In this document: in pieces, positions 13,332-25,431 of the stretch
Numbering within the stretch: position 1 is the first letter of the stretch
How the letters are laid out: the number at the start of each line of letters is the position of its first letter
Assembly: GCA_947247005.1 (NCBI GenBank)
Contig: OX365945.1
Span: 11,724,501 to 11,788,500 of the forward strand
Reading direction: 5' to 3'
Length of the DNA: 64,000 nt
DNA from: Spisula solida
Taxonomy: Eukaryota; Mollusca; Bivalvia; Venerida; Mactridae
Made by a program: the position numbers and the translations under genes
The notes under the pieces: generated by a model
What the model saw: the letters and a program-made list of their open reading frames with translations, nothing else
Told to the model about the DNA's origin: nothing
Databases searched by the model: none

Positions 13332-14146
13332 TAAGCCTACAATGATTTAAGATATAATCTGTACAGGCTAATACATTGTTGTGGTCAGCCTTTGATTTAA
13401 ATACCAATTAATGTAAAACACTGAATAATTCATGACCGCCAAATTAATATTTTATTTCGATTTTTTTTTATCAAAGATGATCAAGTTTCTTGAAATGTTT
13501 TCACGAATAAAGGGTCCATAACTCAGTATTTCTAAAAAGCACTTGAAAGTTCCCATTTGAACACGCTCTATGGGATTGTTTTGCGCTTTGTTGCTTCGTG
13601 TTCATTAAAAATGCACGGCAACATTCTCCTCGTGAAGAGGTCATTGAAATGTTTTCACGAAAAAAGGTTCCGTAACTCTGTATTTCATTTTACTGTAGTA
13701 TTCCCCAAATTGACCACACAAGGGTGGATCCACCGTGAGGGGTAGGGGATGGCTATAGTTATATATTTGACATTTAATGCGCATCAAGATTAAAGTAAGC
13801 TACGTACTAAGTGATTTTAAATAGTACGCAGAAACAAGGCCTACTTAGGATAAATATGTAGATAGATCAAGTGCCTTTTGTGCAGACAATGAGCGATTTC
13901 CGGTTTTAATAGAAAACAAATTGATGTTCCCATGTCCAACTCTATTTCCTAATTTCCTAGTTTCAATGATTGAAATAAATGCATCATTATTGTTTAATCT
14001 CATAATCATTCGGAGAAAATCTGGCTACGGGATTTCTTGAAAAAATCATGCTTACATGTAATTATTGGACAGTTTTATAGTGCAATCTCGTCTGTGTTTA
14101 GAAAACTAGGATGGGGTTAGACTTCATAGAAAATGACATCATAGTA
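13332..14146. other. Intergenic DNA between two DNA transposons
   Basis: No gene is supported. A segment beginning 'TGAAATGTTTTCACGAA' near 13491 is partly repeated near 13645. Confidence 0.5.
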
Positions 14147-15302
14147 CGAGGGGGTATCAAAAAGTTCGTGCACTGGGCCTGCCATTTGTTTAGTTTTTGA
14201 CTGATTTCCGAAAAAATCACACATACATTAAAACAACTTATTTTGAATTGTTTTTCAAATTTTCTTCGAATATAACTTTTTGCTAAGTATTTGGTGGTTA
14301 CTATGGTAACTTAAGTAATGTTCCGCGGCGCACTTTAAAATGATAATGGACTAGGCCTTCAATATATACCTATAATTCTGTGAATCTTCATCCGATTTGA
14401 AAGATTAAACCACCGACGTAAACAATAAGACCGTAGCATCAACCTCATGTATATATCATGGCGCTAGTTTGATGCATACTGATGTGACGTAAAAAACATG
14501 TGGATTTTGTAGCGTGACTTTAATCGCATTTCATGACGTCGGCGCACTTTTCAAAATGACCTTACGCTCAGACTATCGAAACGCCTTTGCATTTTGCTCT
14601 TTACTCAAATAATCCCAAACACTGGTCTTAGATTAGATCAGAGTCTGTCTTAGGATTTTTCCTCTTTAAATGGTATAAGACATGTTGCGATAAAAGAGTT
14701 AAATGGTGCTTATCGGCAGACCTCTTGAGCAGTTTGATGAAAAAAAAATGAATTGGTCAAATATTTCATTAACTGTGACACATATTTATACAGCAAACGC
14801 ACTCAAATTTGAATTTTCCGGTAAGGTATATAGGACATGCCGAACAATTATTTCGGAAATGTTTAAGGGTTCGGAGTGTTTGGATCCAACGACTTCAAAC
14901 AAATGACCAAACGCTGCGCTAGTATGACTTTCACGTGCCTTTCTTTCAAACTTTAAAAACATTATTGCGATGTCATAAAACAAATACATGTAAAACTGAA
15001 GTTAACACACGGAGGGTGTCGAGGCTAAATGATGATTGAAAACAATACCCATTTAACCTATAGCCCCGATCGGGCGCCTTGGGATACTGCAATATTACGC
15101 AAAATTGTAAAAGTGCACCGGGTGGCTGTCGGTCATCTTTTAAATCGTTTAAATATGTTATTGATATTAGCATATAGCCAACTTATTATTGGTATCTTAG
15201 TACAGAATTGAATATATTTTAAGATGGCAAAACAAATTATTCAATCGCATTACGCATATTAAAATGAACGGGCCAGTGCACGAACTTTTTGATACCCCCT
15301 CG
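14147..15302 (+). mobile_element. Decayed mariner-like transposon
   Basis: The 30-bp terminal inverted repeats are perfect: the left end starts CGAGGGGGTATCAAAAAGTT at 14147, and its reverse complement closes the element at 15302. TA flanks both ends (14145-14146 and 15303-15304), the Tc1/mariner target. On the plus strand near 15047-15110 the frame reads 'THLTYSPDRAPWDTAILRK', which resembles the 'YSPDLAPxD' motif around the last catalytic aspartate of mariner transposases. The rest of the transposase is not readable, so the element is non-autonomous. Its 1156 bp is close to the usual mariner length of about 1.3 kb. Confidence 0.85.
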
Positions 15303-15517
15303 TACATAATGTAAATTTAAATTTTCAAGGATACTGTTGTGTGTTGGTAAGGGGCTCTAAATTTCTCAACAGTTTCATATGCAATCATGAAATTTTAAGA
15401 ATTCTCTCAGCTTCTATGGAAATCCCCATGTGCCCCTATTCTGTTCATGGAAATACTCCCTGATTGTCGGAAAGCCAGTTGTGTTGCTTTTTGGCCTAAA
15501 CATTCTGCCTACCGAGT

Positions 15518-15595
15518 AGGTTACGAGCCCACAGCGGTGACGGTCAGATGACGGGCAAATCAAAGATCATACCTACCCACCAGGCCACCTAGTTC
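15518..15595 (-). mobile_element. tRNA-like SINE head (fragment)
   Basis: On the minus strand 'GGTGGCCTGGTGGGTAGG' looks like a box A region. 'TGTGGGCTCGTAACC' about 50 nt later looks like box B. The spacing suits a tRNA with a longer variable arm, but no acceptor stem closes it. I read it as a SINE-derived relic. Confidence 0.45.
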
Positions 15596-15863
15596 ATATG
15601 AATTAAACTCTCGGTGTTACAAGCTAAATTGTTTTTATACATTAATTTATACAACTTACAAGCACGTGATTCTTACTTTATTTGAGAGTATACCTTTCTT
15701 TACTTTATTTTCAGATAACCTCGTCTATCGGGACGTGCTACGTTACTATGGCAACCGATTGAACAGTATATGCCAAACTCTTCAGTCGCTCTTCAAAGAT
15801 TTGGAACTTATTGGTTACAATCCAGTTGGAGTTTAATTTCTAACTGGTTTACACAGTCAGGCC

Positions 15864-17198
15864 ATGTCGACTGTGTATGGAACGACCGAGAAAGATGCAG
15901 ATCTCCACAGAGATACAGCAACATTCAAATACGCAGCCGACATTTCTAATGCTAGTCTAGACAAAGACGCCATATTGTGGAAGCTGAATTCTGAAAAGAT
16001 CATTCTTCTACTTCCGGTGATTATTTTCGTTGTCGTCACAATACTAGTCGGTTTGATTGGAAATACTCTCGTCTGCTACATATACACTTATCGTCTGCGT
16101 AGATCACCTTCAAGATATTTCATTCTGTTTTTGGCGCTACTTGATTTGATTTCGTGCGTGGTAGGTGCTGGTTCGGAACTATCAGACTTGCTTCAGCCAT
16201 ATATATTTACTGCTACTTGGTCATGTAAAATACTCAGATCTGGACTGTCTTTCACAATTATTTCAGCAAGTTTTACTTTGATATGTGTTGCTTTCGATCG
16301 TTACTACAAAGTTTGCAAGCCGTTAAAGGCGTTTCCGGTGAAGAAAGTGAAAATACTCTGTATTCTTGTTGCTGTGTTGAGTTTTGCTTTATCTAGTCCT
16401 GCGTTAGCAATTTTTGGATTAAAAAGTGTTGAAACTGATTACGAAGGCATTGTTGGCCATGAATGCTCTACAAATGACGCAATGCGGAAAACTGCCCTGC
16501 CTATAGTTTATTATATTATATTATTTACTGCGTTCCTTGTTTTGCTAACTTGTTTCGTACTCTTATACGTGCGTATCGGACTCGAAATATGGAGAAGAAA
16601 GAAGTTAACAATAGGCGAAACCCTTCCAGTATTAAGTCGCGATTTGAAAAGCCATAAATCCTCGAAACTTAATCGGAGTGAAAGCTTCCCTACAGACGAA
16701 CCATCAAGTCGCTCTCTACACACGGAGGAAGATAACAGCGAGTCACGTGCCGGATGTGACAACAACGCTGTGTCTGAAACAGACAGTTGTATGAACACGA
16801 TACATCGTACAAACACTGTGAACGCGTCTGATGTTGAAAGGAGAACGTTCCGTGGTCGACCAAAGTTAAAGCGCAGACGATCTACGCTAGGACGAATGTC
16901 TGTTCGGACATTGAGGACAACCAGTATATTCTTTGCAGTGTCGGCTGCATTTGTTCTTAGCTTTCTGCCATATTTAATTGCAAATATTATTAAATTCACG
17001 AAAGTTGCCTTTTATGACTTCCACAATTCTTCTGAGGAAGTAGTTTACAATTTCTGTGTTCGATCCTATTTTATAAGCAATTGTATTAACCCCATTATTT
17101 ATAGTGCTTTAAATGTGAACTTTAGAAAAGAGTGCAAGAAATTGTTGAAGCGAATTTTCAGAAGGGTGAAACTGTGTTGTTTATGTAGAAAGGAATAA
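15864..17198 (+). CDS. Class A (rhodopsin-type) G protein-coupled receptor, single coding exon
   Basis: A 444-aa plasma-membrane receptor. The N-terminus has an NAS glycosylation site at residue 29. Seven hydrophobic segments follow. TM1 (~45-73) has GN at 66-67. TM2 (~84-106) has D94. TM3 starts at C121 and ends in DRY (145-147). TM4 spans ~160-183, with C201 in the second extracellular loop as the likely disulfide partner. TM5 spans ~211-238. A long basic and serine-rich third intracellular loop runs ~242-350. TM6 ends in SFLPY (366-370), without the usual CWxP tryptophan. TM7 has NPIIY (409-413). The tail ends in a Cys cluster (438, 439, 441), a possible palmitoylation site. The shape suits a peptide or amine receptor, but I cannot name the ligand. 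A good acceptor (TTTTCAG to 15714) precedes the start, so a 5' non-coding exon probably lies upstream. AATAAA occurs at 17202, only a few bases past the stop. Confidence 0.92.
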   Translation: MSTVYGTTEKDADLHRDTATFKYAADISNASLDKDAILWKLNSEKIILLLPVIIFVVVTILVGLIGNTLVCYIYTYRLRRSPSRYFILFLALLDLISCVVGAGSELSDLLQPYIFTATWSCKILRSGLSFTIISASFTLICVAFDRYYKVCKPLKAFPVKKVKILCILVAVLSFALSSPALAIFGLKSVETDYEGIVGHECSTNDAMRKTALPIVYYIILFTAFLVLLTCFVLLYVRIGLEIWRRKKLTIGETLPVLSRDLKSHKSSKLNRSESFPTDEPSSRSLHTEEDNSESRAGCDNNAVSETDSCMNTIHRTNTVNASDVERRTFRGRPKLKRRRSTLGRMSVRTLRTTSIFFAVSAAFVLSFLPYLIANIIKFTKVAFYDFHNSSEEVVYNFCVRSYFISNCINPIIYSALNVNFRKECKKLLKRIFRRVKLCCLCRKE

Positions 17199-17486
17199 TA
17201 AAATAAATTATTAAAGTGTTTTTTTCTTTACCCTCTTTACCATCAATTACTCGTTCCGAGTATTGCATGCAATGGAGCGAAGAATGACAACAATGTAAGG
17301 GGAACCTGAAACCTTATTATTGACTACGGGTTATGGAATCAAAAATTGAAAGCCCTGAAACTAATCCCTGCTTCTTCGACGTATCTAAGCAAACATACTT
17401 TCGAAATGGAATTGTATTTTGTGCAATATTTGTTTCCGAAAGCTGCCGAAAATCCAGAAAATTGTCAAGTTTACAACACATGTGAA

Positions 17487-17804
17487 GGCACAAAAGCAAA
17501 TTTGCCTATATAGGCCCATTATGACATACGGCTTAGAATGAGAAGGTCGTAAGTACAATCGAAATGTTTAGAAAACAAGAAAAAGCTGTCTAAAAACTAC
17601 TCTTTACTTAAGAAAAAAACAAACTTTTTTAACTTTGGTTTGGTCAACATGACCAGTTCCGATTTCCATGAAAACAGGCTCATAAGAAGCGCCTCGTGAT
17701 GCAAATATGCATGAGTCCTATAAGGTCGTAAGTAGCACTTACGACCTTCTCATTCCAAGCGAGCGAATTATAAACACCGATATAGGCAAATTTGATTTCG
17801 TGTT
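17487..17804. mobile_element. Foldback/MITE-like element with ~70-bp arms
   Basis: The left arm (about 17487-17556) and right arm (about 17735-17804) are inverted copies sharing 'CAAATTTGCCTATAT' and 'GGAATGAGAAGGTCGTAAGT' (one mismatch on the left). The right arm also holds a perfect 12-bp hairpin, AAGGTCGTAAGT / ACTTACGACCTT, at ~17722-17748. No coding potential is visible, and I cannot define a target duplication. Confidence 0.75.
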
Positions 17805-19199
17805 TTACGCAATTGGTTTAAAGTTTGAATTAATTTAAAATGGGTGTGGTAAATAGTTCCATCTCCATGACGTTGGTATAATGACATCACTCTTAACTGA
17901 ATGCAGAACTTCCGGTGTGTAAGGCGTTCCTTTGAAAAGATATTCCAGAATCTGACCATCGAGTACATCACAAGGCGAAGATAATTGCCTGAACATTGAT
18001 GAGTCTTTGAAACTATCTAGGCCTTCCCCATCAGGCAGATTATGCCCCTCCCCCCGTAATGTAAGGCACAATGTAATATAGGCCTATAGGTCTACTGTGT
18101 TTGCGCACGTTAAAGGTCACGTCACTTGTCTGGATGTAGTATGTGTACTATATAGTTACAACAAATATTTGGTGGGGCTTAAAACGTCTTAATACTTACA
18201 GTTCTTTGATTCTATCTAGCGAGCTGGCACCATTTAATATGGCATTACTGATCAGTTCAAACGGTTACAGATAACCGACTGCGGTCATTGAAATAAATTC
18301 TAAATATAACATATCAAAGCAATCTTGAGTATTGGCATGTTACTTCAAAGGCAAAGACTGATCAAATAGGTCAAATATGATTGACGAATGTAAAATTAGT
18401 TTTGTACATGAAGTATGGCTGCCAAACGAAATCAATGTACATGTATAAAAAATCGTTGGTCTAATGCAGCTTATGGTTTCATGTTAATGAACACGATCGT
18501 TCTTTGCCCGTCGTCCGTGTTTTCGCAAAGATGTTTTTGATACGAATTTAAATATCTCATTGTACAATGAAAACATGAACAAGTACTCAAAACATTCATG
18601 TTTATATCTGTTTTGTTACTTTTCGACACAACTTCAAACAAGAACTTATAGAACACTAAATGCACCATTTTGATGACCAATCTCCATACGAATTGTGATG
18701 TTCCTATGCTGAAACGTTTGCAAGTTATTTCACAGAAACTTTTTTGAAGTCCAGGGTTGCCACAACTGTGATATTCCACTCAAAATGCTATAGGGGTCAT
18801 GAGCTGATAATGACCAACCTCTGAACGAAGTTTGGTGTTCGTTAGCTGCAAGTTTCACCTTGGAAACGCCAACCTTTAATCATGAAGTAGAATTAAATTT
18901 AATTAATGTGCATGCATTAATGATGCAGCTAACAAGCATTTTGTTTTGAATCTGTTGCTGTGATTATACTGTACAAGCATGGTACTGAGAATAGTCCATC
19001 TTAAACTTTAACCTTTGACCTTCTGACCTTACACAATATATAGGGGTCATCACGATTCAGCTGGTCAAGACCAACCTCTATAGGAAGTTTGATGTTTATA
19101 GCCTGCAATCTTCTTGCCATGAACAAGAAATATCACTGAATGTGATGAATACCCCCAGAAACTGCTTGACACAGTCATTTAAATGTGCTCTGACAAACA
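17805..19199. other. Intergenic DNA, nothing identified
   Basis: No gene-like frame. Around 18780-19110 phrases such as 'AGGGGTCAT...GACCAACCTCT' recur, which suggests another old dispersed repeat of the type described at 19200-20090. Confidence 0.45.
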
Positions 19200-20090
19200 A
19201 CTAGACTTAGTAATGAGCATTCATGCAAACGTTCATTGAAATCAAACCAATGGTAACAAAGGAAAAATTCATAAGTGTAATAAAACAAAGGGCCATAACT
19301 CCCTTAAAATTAATCCTATTAATGATAGTCGAGGATATGCACAACTAGACTTAGTACTGACCATTCATGCAAAGTTTCGTTGAAATCCGACCATTAATAA
19401 CAGAGAAATAGCGCAGACAAAATTTATAAGTGTAAAAAAAATAAAGGGCCATAACTCCCTTAAAATTTATCCGACCAATGTGTGCCGAGGATATGCACAA
19501 CTAGACTTGGTACTGATCATTCATGCAAATTTTCATTGAAATCCAACCAATGGTAACAGAGAAATAGCGCGGACAAAATTTATAAGTGTAAAAAAACAAA
19601 GGGCCATTTAACTCCCTTAAAATTTATCCGAGCAATGTGTGCCGAGGATATGCACAACTAGACTTGGTACTGATCATTCATGAAGTTTCATTGAAATCCT
19701 TGGTACTGATCATTTATGCAAAGTTTCATTGCAATTCGACCATTGATAACAGAGAAATAGCGCAGACAAAATTTATGTGTAAAAAAACAAAGTGCCATAA
19801 CTCCCTTAAATTTTATCCGAGCAATGTGTGCCGAGGATATGCACATCTAGACTTGGTACTGATTATTCATGCAAAGTTTCATTGAAATCCAACTATTGGT
19901 AACAGAGAAATAGCGCGGACAAAATTTTTAAGTGTAAAAAAACAAAGGGCCATAACTCCCTTAAAATTTATCCGACCGGCTTATGCTGACGATATGCACA
20001 ACTAGACTTGGTACTGATCAATCATGCAAAGTTTTGATGAAATCCGACCAATGGTTACAGAGAAATAGCGCGGACAAAATTATACGGACC
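19200..20090. repeat. Tandem array, ~155-bp unit, about five copies
   Basis: Each unit contains 'GGGCCATAACTCCCTTAAAA', 'GCCGAGGATATGCACAACTA', 'TTCATGCAAAGTTTCATTGA' and 'ACAGAGAAATAGCGC'. Unit starts fall near 19280, 19446, 19599, 19788 and 19945. The copies are diverged. The array ends in a (CCAA)n tract at 20091-20125. Confidence 0.9.
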
Positions 20091-22551
20091 AACCAACCAA
20101 CCAACAGACCAACCAACCAACCATCCTCAAGCATGACTCCAATATAGCCCCCATATAATATGTATCTGGGGGTATAATGATCATTTGGAAACCATTTAGT
20201 CTAGAGGCCGACAGACATGTAGACCAATCAATAGCAAAAAAACAATGTACCCATTTTAGGAATATATAAAAAAGATCCTTCTATCATTTTGTGGTTCAAT
20301 TGGTAACTCCAGAACATTTAACAAGCAACACTTATTCATAGTATTTCAAAATAATTTATTTTCATTACTTCAAGTAACTAAATTCATTTGTCATTTAGTT
20401 TCATTATTTATTATATCCATGAAAATATTAGGCTAACATAAACCCTACTTGTGGTTCAGGTAACCCTACCAACCTATCCAAGACTTGTACTTGAGATAAG
20501 TCAGTTTGTTATGTTTCCCATCAGTATTAGATGACCATTTATTGAACTGAAATATTATTTAACAAACTACCTTGTTTTTATTTATAAATGTTACCTGAAC
20601 CACACATAAGTTTCAAGATAGCCTATCACTGCAAAAACATGCAAATATTTTCAAACAGGTTTGAAATTTAAACATTTGCAATACCAATTTCCATGCACAT
20701 TTAAAATTCTACAAAGGCATAAGTTAACATTATATGGATGGCTACAACTGTCAATGATAAACATGTTCACACCATATACAGACACACCTGTAATAGTTGA
20801 CACCAGAATTCAGCAGTCACAAGTCTGAAGAATTTATATATAAAATATGCCTTCAAAAAACAGCCATCTGCTTCAAGCCATTCTCGTTCACCTGAGTATT
20901 CTTCACCAGCCTGGGAACTTGACTAACCACTGATGTATGAGGATGCTTCAAGCAGCAGTATTAGATATATTCCTTGACTGGCTCAGACTGCATTATACAT
21001 GTCAGACAATAAACAATTTACTAACTTACTTACTTAATTAAATATTCTTGTACAAAAATACTAAAGATAACAACTATATGTGGTTGATACCCTGCAGTAC
21101 GGCTTGGTCAACCAACCAGAGGATGACCCCAATATACAGACAAATATCCCCTTCACACTTTCAGGGGTATAAGATGACACTTACTGACAAAGTGCGATGT
21201 TATCACAGATAAGCTTATAAAAAACACTTCATAATAAATAGTTGACCCTGATTTAACACAAATAACGATTGTATGAAATTTACCCAAAACATGTATAATA
21301 TACAATAGTCAATTTACAGCATCAATTGTGATACTAGTCGTTTAGTTTATAGTAATTAGTCCCCTAATGGTTTTTGACTGGAGGGGACTATAGGTTTGCC
21401 CTCTGTCCATCCGTCAAAAAATCTGGATCCTGACTTAACTCAATCAGTTTTCAAGCTAGGTTTATGAAACTTGGTATGTGGAAAGGGGGCAATAAGGGGA
21501 TAATGCACATAAAAAGATAATTTGATTTCGACTAAAACTGCGGTTGCTATGGCAACAGAAACATTGAAAATGGCTTAAAACCGGTAGGGGACTTCTGTAT
21601 TGCTTGCAATTCTTAATGACTTGTTTATTATAAGTTGATAGCAAAGTTGATATCAAAACAAGTCCAACAACTTATGTTAATCACTCATTCTAGATTGCAT
21701 CCATGCCCAGGAGAGCATTCTCGGATACCAGCCTGTTCTTCTGAAACCAGGGTACTGCTTTATCAAAGCACTAACGAAAATTAAAAACTTGCATCCATTT
21801 AAATTCTTTATAATCCTAAATGGATTTACCATATTCACAGTATTTCAGTTAATGAACTCATACAAAAGCATATAAGTCCCAAATTTGTACTTGTTAAAGC
21901 AATATATGGAATTTTAATTTAAGTGTAAAATTCAAGTGTTATTTTTTCTGTAAATACTTTGAGAAAATAGTACCAAGGAGCTTGTTTAACCACTGATGTA
22001 TGAGGATACAAGAGAGAAACCAGTTTCCTATTTTAATGCTCAACATGGGAACTACTAGTACTCTTTTCTGTTGTTTTGGCATAATGTGGCCAGGGAAAGA
22101 ATCCCCAACGTATGTTTAAAGTCAAGTTTATAATTTCAAGAGCGTGTGAAGAAGATCCTCAGACTTTAAAGTGGACATATTCTGTCGGTTTTGAGAATGT
22201 ACTTGGTAATGAAGTAGGCACTTACATAACACATCACATTTTACTGGGAATATAATACAAACTGAATATGGGCCTTCAACACAGTACCTAGAAGTGTTAC
22301 TCAATAACCCAAGAAACAAAGAGATTTGTACAATAAAACAGCCGTGGATTTCCCTAGACTTCATGTTTTCAAGTCAATGTTCACCATTTTTCTATTCATT
22401 CAACCTCGACACAAGTTCACTTAATTCAGAAAACCACCCCAGGGATCACAAGGCTGGTCTTTTTATAGAAGTTTTACTGAACATACTAAAAGGTCATGTA
22501 TACAATATGATCCAAACATGATTTTGAATCAAGAGGGTCGTTCAATAAAAT
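20091..22551. other. Intergenic DNA with (CCAA)n and dispersed repeats
   Basis: It begins with a CCAA microsatellite. About 20448-20612 carries an inverted pair around 'GTGGTTCAGGTAAC'. About 21355-21600 contains 'GTCCATCCGTC' and 'TTTATGAAACTTGGTATGTG', wording shared with repeat families elsewhere in the window. No coding exon is supported. Confidence 0.45.
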
Positions 22552-24106
22552 CAGGGCTCACACTGGCCATTTTAAAATAATAGCCATTTATTTTTGCCCA
22601 ACAAAAATTATAGCCAAAATTGACGTGAACTTATAATCTATGCATGGTGACTCGAACTTAATGCATGGTACATAAGGCTTTTTATGAGTCATAGTCGGGG
22701 CCATAGCTGATCAAAATGAATATGTGTGGCATCTTATGCTAGGAAGTTTGGCACATACTCTACTGGCAAACATTTTAATTTGATAGGGCTACAGGTGCCT
22801 TCTGGGCAGTTTTCAATCTAAAAATCCTGACTAATTATGACTCAGTCTAGTGTCATGTCAAAGACAAATTGATCATCGTTTAACTTAATTAAGAAATGTC
22901 TTCATACAAAAAGGCTCCATTGTACTAGGGTGCCAGGGTGGGTGCATTTTTTTCATACCTGGGGTAAATCAATAATTGTGCAGGCATATGCCTATAGAAA
23001 GCTATGCACCTGCTCTTGATAAGTACAGTGCCATTTACATGACACAGACAGCTGAGGAAATTTATGTCATTACAAAAGGGACAGTCAAACAGCTTGGTCA
23101 ATCAAATTGTCATTTCTTTGACAGTTTACAGTTTATTTGATACTCTCAGCACATAGTACATGTGGTATGAGGTGCAAAAATGATTACAAAGTACATATAA
23201 ACATATGAAAAGGCTGTGTGGTTGAAAAATAGGTAACAATAGAGTGGAATCAATTCAATTTCTTGATAACCATTATCTTCTAAAAGCTAGAAGATGGCCA
23301 ATATATCAGCAAGATATCGATATAAAGCAGCTGCAGTGCTTTTATAAAAATAAGAAAAGGATATGAATTGATTGTTAAATTATGTCATGATAAAACCTTT
23401 CTTTTGACCAAGACTTGTAGCTCAAGCAACAAGCTGAAGCCTCATGAATGCTTGAATGCAGGATTTCAACCTTTTAAAATGGATAAGTTTTTTTAAAAAA
23501 TAAGCAATATTTTACAAATTACGAATATCCGAATTTTGCATGTCCGAATACTAGTGAACTTACGTTTTTCAAGCAGCTCGTAAAAATAAGTTTTATTGAA
23601 TAGTATGTTCATTTTTTAGTCAAAGCAGTCATTAGTCGATAGATAATAAATCAAATCACCTATTATTAACTATAACTAACCCTAAATTACAATAAATCTT
23701 GTCTGCATCCCACATCCCGGATTCGTCAGTATTTTAGACATGTTCGTCAGTATTTTAGACCTGTTCCACGAACGTTGTTGACAGTTGATTACACCAATTA
23801 AATGGGGGATTAAAAGATGTTATCACAACAATTTGTCAGTAATTAGACCTCTAATAGGATTAGCGACATGTCCTGGGGCTAACAGTAATTAACAATGAAG
23901 ATTATATGGGTCCAGTTTGAAGTGTGAACTTGAAAATTTGTGGCACTCGATACGTAGCTGATAGATAAAATAAGAAGTTATGGAGATATTTTTTTGGCAG
24001 TTTGATAAAATTATCGCCATTTTTCATCGCCAAATTGAAATAATAATCGCCACTTTGATAAAATTATCGCAAATGGCGATAATGTCGATTGACAGCGTGA
24101 GCCCTG
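22552..24106. mobile_element. Non-autonomous DNA transposon with CAGGGCT ends, copy 1
   Basis: The left end reads CAGGGCTCACACTGG and the right end, reversed, CAGGGCTCACGCTGT. AAAAT flanks both sides (22547-22551 and 24107-24111), giving a 5-bp target duplication. Short 'CGCCA' and 'GCCATTT' words repeat under the right end. The CAGGG start resembles hAT superfamily ends; a 5-bp duplication is less usual there, so the superfamily is inferred. No transposase frame remains. The interior shares 'TACGAATATCCGAA' with the related element at 29060. Confidence 0.75.
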
Positions 24107-24496
24107 AAAATGTACAGTTTACATATTAAGTTCTACACATGAACTAGTACTGTTCAAGTACATGAGTACTGATTTTAGTACTGAATAATTAACAATCAAT
24201 TAACAAAATGTAAATATTCTCACAGATAATGATAAATATCACATAAATGCTTGTAATGTAATCTTATAAACAATGTATATTATTTCAGTCTTCAATAAGA
24301 TTGATGGGTTAAGTTTCAAAACCACCAATATTAAGTTATTGATAGTCTTTTGAATGTACTTAAATTGCGCTTTAAGTGGCTTGATTCATAGTGGCTACAT
24401 AGTATACAAGTTAATGCATCCAATTAACTCAAATGGACAAGTCAACGCTAAACAATGGGAGATCTTACAAAAATAAATAATACAATGTAAAATTCC
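24107..24496. other. AT-rich spacer, nothing identified
   Basis: No gene or repeat boundary can be supported. Confidence 0.4.
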
Positions 24497-24745
24497 GCCT
24501 CCTCGATAGCCTAGTGGTTGAGCGTTCGCTTCGAGTGTGGGAGGTCTCGGGTTCGATCCCTGGCCGCGTCATACCAAAGACGAAATAAAAATGGTACCAA
24601 CATTTCCCTTGCTAGACGCTCAGCATAAAAGGGAAACTGGCTTCTCTTCTTTCATACCCTCGTGGCGATGGATAACATCAGGAATGAGGTGTCGAGAGTG
24701 ATTAATATAAGTTGAAAAAACTTGTTTCACAATCGACCTTAAATA
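24497..24745 (+). mobile_element. tRNA-derived SINE, best preserved copy
   Basis: The tRNA-like head has box A 'TAGCCTAGTGGTTGAGC' and box B 'GGGTTCGATCCC' with normal tRNA spacing. The body follows with 'ATACCAAAGACGAAAT', 'CCCTTGCTAGACGCTCAG' and 'ATCAGGAATGAGGTGTCGAG', ending in 'CTTGTTTCACAATCGACC'. A 5'-truncated copy lies at 49290 and a reversed tail at 7648. The head is a polymerase III promoter relic, not a functional tRNA, because no acceptor stem closes. Confidence 0.85.
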
Positions 24746-24896
24746 AATTAGTATAAATTAATGTAAAATACATGAAAAGACAATTAAAACACCTCTGGGC
24801 AAACTAGTCAAAATTAGTTACATAATGGATGTCTTCATAGAATTAAACATGGAAGATCTAACAAGAGATATTGGTAATATATGTATGTCCACATAC

Positions 24897-25070
24897 TGGC
24901 AGCTGCTTGGTCGTTTCGCTCGTCTACTGGCAGCTGATTGGTCGTGTTGCTCGTCTTCTGGCAGCTGATTGGTCGTTTTGCTTGTCTACGGGCAGCTGAT
25001 TGGTCGTTTCGCGTCTACTGGCAGCTGATTGGTCGTTTGACTCACCTTCTTGCAGCCGACTGGTAATTTC
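24897..25070. repeat. Minisatellite, ~30-bp unit, six copies
   Basis: 'GGCAGCTGATTGGTCGTTT' followed by 'CGCTCGTCTACT' is repeated with point changes. It lies 0.36 kb beyond the stop codon of the large minus-strand gene and could fall within its 3' UTR. Confidence 0.9.
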
Positions 25071-25431
25071 AATTGCCCTTTTAAACATTAAAGCAACATG
25101 TTTATAGATTTGTAGCAATGCATCAGGATGTCTGTAAGCTGACCAACAGTATCAATGTCACCCTTCACTCCATAGAAACCTGATAAATGCATCTGCCCCC
25201 CCCCATCACCATGTTGCTTTGCAGATATATTCAAATACAATTTTACAGACTTATATGCAGATGTACCAAAGGTGTAAATCATCAATTGTGATCAAACATA
25301 CCATTTAGGTGCAAACAAACAAACAAACCATTCTAACAGAATCAAGTAGGTAAATAGACAAGGGGGTGTACGGAGTAAAGGGTTAAGTACTGTGGAACTC
25401 GTCCAATGAGTTGATCATCACATTTCCTGTT

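Noticed and set aside
16511..16999. 162-codon frame on the minus strand
   Set aside because: It is antisense to the GPCR coding exon, with no domain of its own.
19200..20090. CRISPR-like array
   Set aside because: Units are ~155 bp and diverged throughout, with no short constant repeats and variable spacers; the context is eukaryotic.
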